NCBI RefSeq assembly: GCF_015278125.1
Contig: NZ_JADILO010000007.1
Coordinates: forward strand, 1 to 64,000
Reading direction: 5' to 3'
Length of the DNA stretch: 64,000 nt
Source of the DNA: Vibrio fluminensis
GTDB lineage: Bacteria; Pseudomonadota; Gammaproteobacteria; Enterobacterales; Vibrionaceae
In this document: positions 61,735 to 64,000 of the stretch, one piece after another
Position numbering within the stretch: position 1 is the stretch's first letter
Layout: every line of letters starts with the position of its first letter
Program-made: the position numbers and the translations under genes
Notes under the pieces: generated by a model
Seen by the model: only the letters and a program-made list of their open reading frames with translations
Told to the model about the DNA's origin: nothing
Database searches by the model: none

Positions 61735-62505
61735 ATGAGCTTGTTTGATACGCACTGTCATTTGGACCTAATGGTTGAAAAAGACATTGATCTTGATGCT
61801 GCTTTGCGTGAGGCAAAACAGGCAGGCGTTGACCAGATATTGGTACCTTCAGTTGATGAAAGCAATTGGGACCGAATTGCCAACTATGCAAAAGAGTATT
61901 CAATGGTTAAGTGGGCGATTGGCATCCATCCAATGTTTGTTACCCGACAAAGCCTTGAGCAGCTCAATCATATGCGGCTGCGATTGGAAGCCAGTGCGAG
62001 TTGCGTAGCCATTGGTGAGTGTGGACTTGATTTTTATCATGGTCGAGATAATCAGCAACTCCAAACAGAGGTGTTGATCGAGCAGCTTAAGCTCGCTCAA
62101 CAGTTTGAGTTGCCAGTATTGCTTCATGTAAGAAAAGCGCACCAAGAACTGGTTAAAGTGCTTAAGCAATATCCATTATCTTGCGGGGGAATTGTACATG
62201 GGTTTACGGGCAGTTATGAGCAGGGGATGGATTACATAAAGCTCGGTTTGTGTCTCGGGGTCGGTGGCTCGATAACGTATGCAAGGGCCAATAAAACTCG
62301 TAATGCCTTCGCTCGTTTTCCTTTAGAGAGTTTAGTTTTTGAGACAGATGCACCAGATATGCCATTGAGTGGCTATCAAGGAGAGGCAAACCAACCCAAA
62401 TTCGTCAAAGATGTTCTATCTTCTTTTATATTGCTACGAAATGAGTCCGAGCAAACGATTAGCCGAATAGTGGCAAAAACAGCCAAAAAAATGTTTAATT
62501 TTTGA
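61735..62505 (+). CDS. yjjV: TatD-family metal-dependent hydrolase YjjV
   Basis: A TatD-type TIM-barrel nuclease or hydrolase. The start at 61735, after GGGGGAAAAG, gives 256 residues. Metal-site motifs are FDTHCHLD (His-x-His), GECGLDFYHG (Glu), LHVRKAH (His), VHGFTGS (His) and ETDAPDMP (Asp). It is much closer to YjjV than to TatD or YcfH as I recall them. YjjV genes sit beside nucleoside catabolism genes in Vibrio and enterobacteria, as here beside nupC. Confidence 0.92.
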   Translation: MSLFDTHCHLDLMVEKDIDLDAALREAKQAGVDQILVPSVDESNWDRIANYAKEYSMVKWAIGIHPMFVTRQSLEQLNHMRLRLEASASCVAIGECGLDFYHGRDNQQLQTEVLIEQLKLAQQFELPVLLHVRKAHQELVKVLKQYPLSCGGIVHGFTGSYEQGMDYIKLGLCLGVGGSITYARANKTRNAFARFPLESLVFETDAPDMPLSGYQGEANQPKFVKDVLSSFILLRNESEQTISRIVAKTAKKMFNF

Positions 62506-62524
62506 GGTTTTATTGTGGTTTTTG

Positions 62525-62573
62525 TGTGAAATGACTCATTTAAACGGTTGCGTTTTGTGATTGATATCTCAAT
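62525..62573 (+). promoter_or_regulatory. CRP-like sites upstream of nupC
   Basis: TGTGA-N6-TCATT (62525-62540) and the stronger TGTGA-TTGATA-TCTCA (62556-62571, nine of ten core bases) are 31 bp apart. A TATAAT at 62644-62649 would put the second site near -92, a usual CRP activator distance. Confidence 0.6.
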
Positions 62574-62643
62574 TGTTAATGTATCGTACCTGTTGTGTGG
62601 TAAAAAGTGCGATGCGGGTACTACTTTTACTGAGTTCGATAAG

Positions 62644-62649
62644 TATAAT
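62644..62649 (+). promoter_or_regulatory. -10 element of the nupC promoter
   Basis: A perfect TATAAT with no good -35 box, as is usual for a CRP-dependent promoter; transcription would start near 62656, about 58 bases before nupC. Confidence 0.55.
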
Positions 62650-62713
62650 CCACCGCGCTTTTGTAGCTCCACTTTGTAACACGCCAATAAATAACATAAG
62701 GAAGTCATAAACT

Positions 62714-63997
62714 ATGAGCCTGTTTATGAGCCTAGTCGGTATGGTAGTGCTTCTTGCTATTGCATTTGCATTCTCATCAAACCGAAAAGCTATCAACTTA
62801 AGAACTGTAGGTGGCGCATTCGCTATCCAATTTGTACTTGGTGCATTCGTTCTATACGTGCCTTGGGGTCGTGATCTACTAAACGGTTTCTCTCAAGGTG
62901 TATCAAACGTTATCAACTACGGTAACGACGGTATCTCTTTCCTATTCGGTGGTCTTGTTTCTGACAAGATGTTCGAAGTATTTGGCGGCGGCGGTTTCAT
63001 CTTCGCATTCCGTGTACTTCCGACACTGATTTTCTTCTCAGCACTGATTTCAGTACTGTACTACCTAGGCGTGATGCAATGGGTTATCAAAATCCTTGGT
63101 GGTGGTCTACAGAAAGCGCTAGGTACATCTCGCGCGGAATCAATGTCTGCGGCAGCTAACATTTTCGTAGGTCAAACTGAAGCACCTCTAGTGGTTCGCC
63201 CATTTGTTCCTAAAATGACTCAATCTGAGCTGTTTGCGGTAATGTGTGGTGGTCTAGCTTCAGTTGCTGGTGGTGTACTTGCTGGTTACGCTTCAATGGG
63301 CGTGCCTCTAGAATACCTAGTAGCGGCATCATTCATGGCAGCACCTGGTGGTCTACTATTCGCTAAGATTCTTCACCCAGAGACTGATAAGCCTGAAGAA
63401 GATATCGCAGCGGCAATGGACGGTGGCGATGACAAACCAACGAACGTTATCGACGCAGCAGCAGGCGGTGCGGCATCAGGTCTACAACTAGCACTTAACG
63501 TAGGTGCAATGCTAATCGCATTCGTAGGTCTAATCGCTCTAGTTAACGGTATGCTAGGTGGCATCGGTGGTTGGTTCGGTATGCCGGATCTAACGCTACA
63601 ACTAATCCTAGGTTACCTATTCTCTCCACTAGCATTCCTAATTGGTGTGCCGTGGGATGAAGCAATCGTTGCAGGTTCATTTATCGGTCAAAAACTGGTA
63701 ATCAACGAATTCGTAGCTTACTTGAACTTCACACCTTACATCGGTGAAAGCGCACAAGTAGTTGCAGCAACAGGTGAGATCATGTCTGAAAAGACAGTGG
63801 CAATCATCTCGTTCGCTCTATGTGGTTTTGCAAACCTATCGTCTATCGCGATTCTACTAGGCGGTCTAGGTAGCTTGGCTCCAGCTCGTCGTGGTGATAT
63901 CGCACGTATGGGTATGAAAGCGGTTCTTGCTGGTACATTATCTAACCTAATGGCAGCAACAATTGCAGGCTTCTGTCTAAGCCTAGCAGCTCTATAA
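62714..63997 (+). CDS. nupC: Concentrative nucleoside transporter NupC
   Basis: NupC is an inner-membrane nucleoside symporter of the CNT family, coupled to sodium or protons. The 427-residue protein is complete, its stop being 3 bases from the window's end. It has three N-terminal helices, then the core with GQTEAPL (first binding-site motif), VAGGVLAGY, and later ...FVAYLNF and [11 protein letters not shown] (second motif). The coding sequence is strongly codon-biased (CTA, GGT). It lies downstream of yjjV with its own CRP-like promoter. Confidence 0.97.
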   Translation: MSLFMSLVGMVVLLAIAFAFSSNRKAINLRTVGGAFAIQFVLGAFVLYVPWGRDLLNGFSQGVSNVINYGNDGISFLFGGLVSDKMFEVFGGGGFIFAFRVLPTLIFFSALISVLYYLGVMQWVIKILGGGLQKALGTSRAESMSAAANIFVGQTEAPLVVRPFVPKMTQSELFAVMCGGLASVAGGVLAGYASMGVPLEYLVAASFMAAPGGLLFAKILHPETDKPEEDIAAAMDGGDDKPTNVIDAAAGGAASGLQLALNVGAMLIAFVGLIALVNGMLGGIGGWFGMPDLTLQLILGYLFSPLAFLIGVPWDEAIVAGSFIGQKLVINEFVAYLNFTPYIGESAQVVAATGEIMSEKTVAIISFALCGFANLSSIAILLGGLGSLAPARRGDIARMGMKAVLAGTLSNLMAATIAGFCLSLAAL

Positions 63998-64000
63998 TTC

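Overview
The window is a contiguous stretch of core chromosome from a gammaproteobacterium, almost certainly a Vibrio (Vibrionaceae). The evidence is gene order: the division and cell wall (dcw) cluster without ddl, followed by lpxC, dciA, secA, mutT, dapB and carAB, then grcA, nfo, ung, an alanine/glycine symporter, yaaA, yjjV and nupC. Vibrio-type products support this: a four-domain GbpA chitin-binding protein preceded by a c-di-GMP-I riboswitch, DUF3545 and DUF5363 small proteins, and DciA instead of DnaC. The species cannot be fixed from sequence reading alone. No tRNA, rRNA, insertion sequence, prophage, integron or CRISPR array was seen.

Layout. 1-3.6 kb: parE (5' end cut off) and parC, topoisomerase IV. 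3.6-6.9 kb (minus): degS and degQ periplasmic proteases and zapG. 7.0-13.4 kb (plus): zapE, rplM-rpsI, petABC (cytochrome bc1), sspA-sspB. 13.4-16.8 kb (minus): dolP, diaA, yraN, lpoA, an envelope-linked cluster. 16.9-19.4 kb: rsmI, then a repeat-rich gap with degenerate repeats and an exact 15-copy heptamer array, the RNase P RNA gene rnpB with a triplicated segment in its P3 region, and two terminator-ended untranslated segments. 19.4-36.0 kb (plus): rsmH-ftsL-ftsI-murE-murF-mraY-murD-ftsW-murG-murC-ftsQ-ftsA-ftsZ-lpxC, with no mraZ and no ddl. 36.0-46.2 kb: dciA (minus), then secA, mutT, dapB, carA, carB (plus).

46.3-50.4 kb is the most accessory-looking part: a TSUP permease and a convergent, overlapping LysR regulator, then gbpA under a c-di-GMP riboswitch, then grcA with two FNR-like boxes. 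50.6-56.6 kb carries nfo, ung, a hemerythrin-like protein, DUF3545, an AGCS symporter, yaaA and a DUF5363 protein. 56.6-64 kb is a nucleoside-uptake region: a BMP-type ABC nucleoside importer (minus) divergent from yjjV and nupC (plus), with CRP-like sites in both intergenic regions.

Functionally the window is dominated by housekeeping: chromosome decatenation, envelope quality control, respiration, peptidoglycan precursor synthesis coupled to division, lipid A, secretion, pyrimidine/arginine and lysine/DAP precursors, and DNA repair. I did not find a clear new multi-gene system. The best leads are noncoding: the expanded P3 of rnpB, the heptamer array beside its promoter, possible small RNAs or attenuators upstream of the dcw operon, the gbpA riboswitch with a perfect downstream hairpin, and a terminator-like hairpin placed between two divergent genes.
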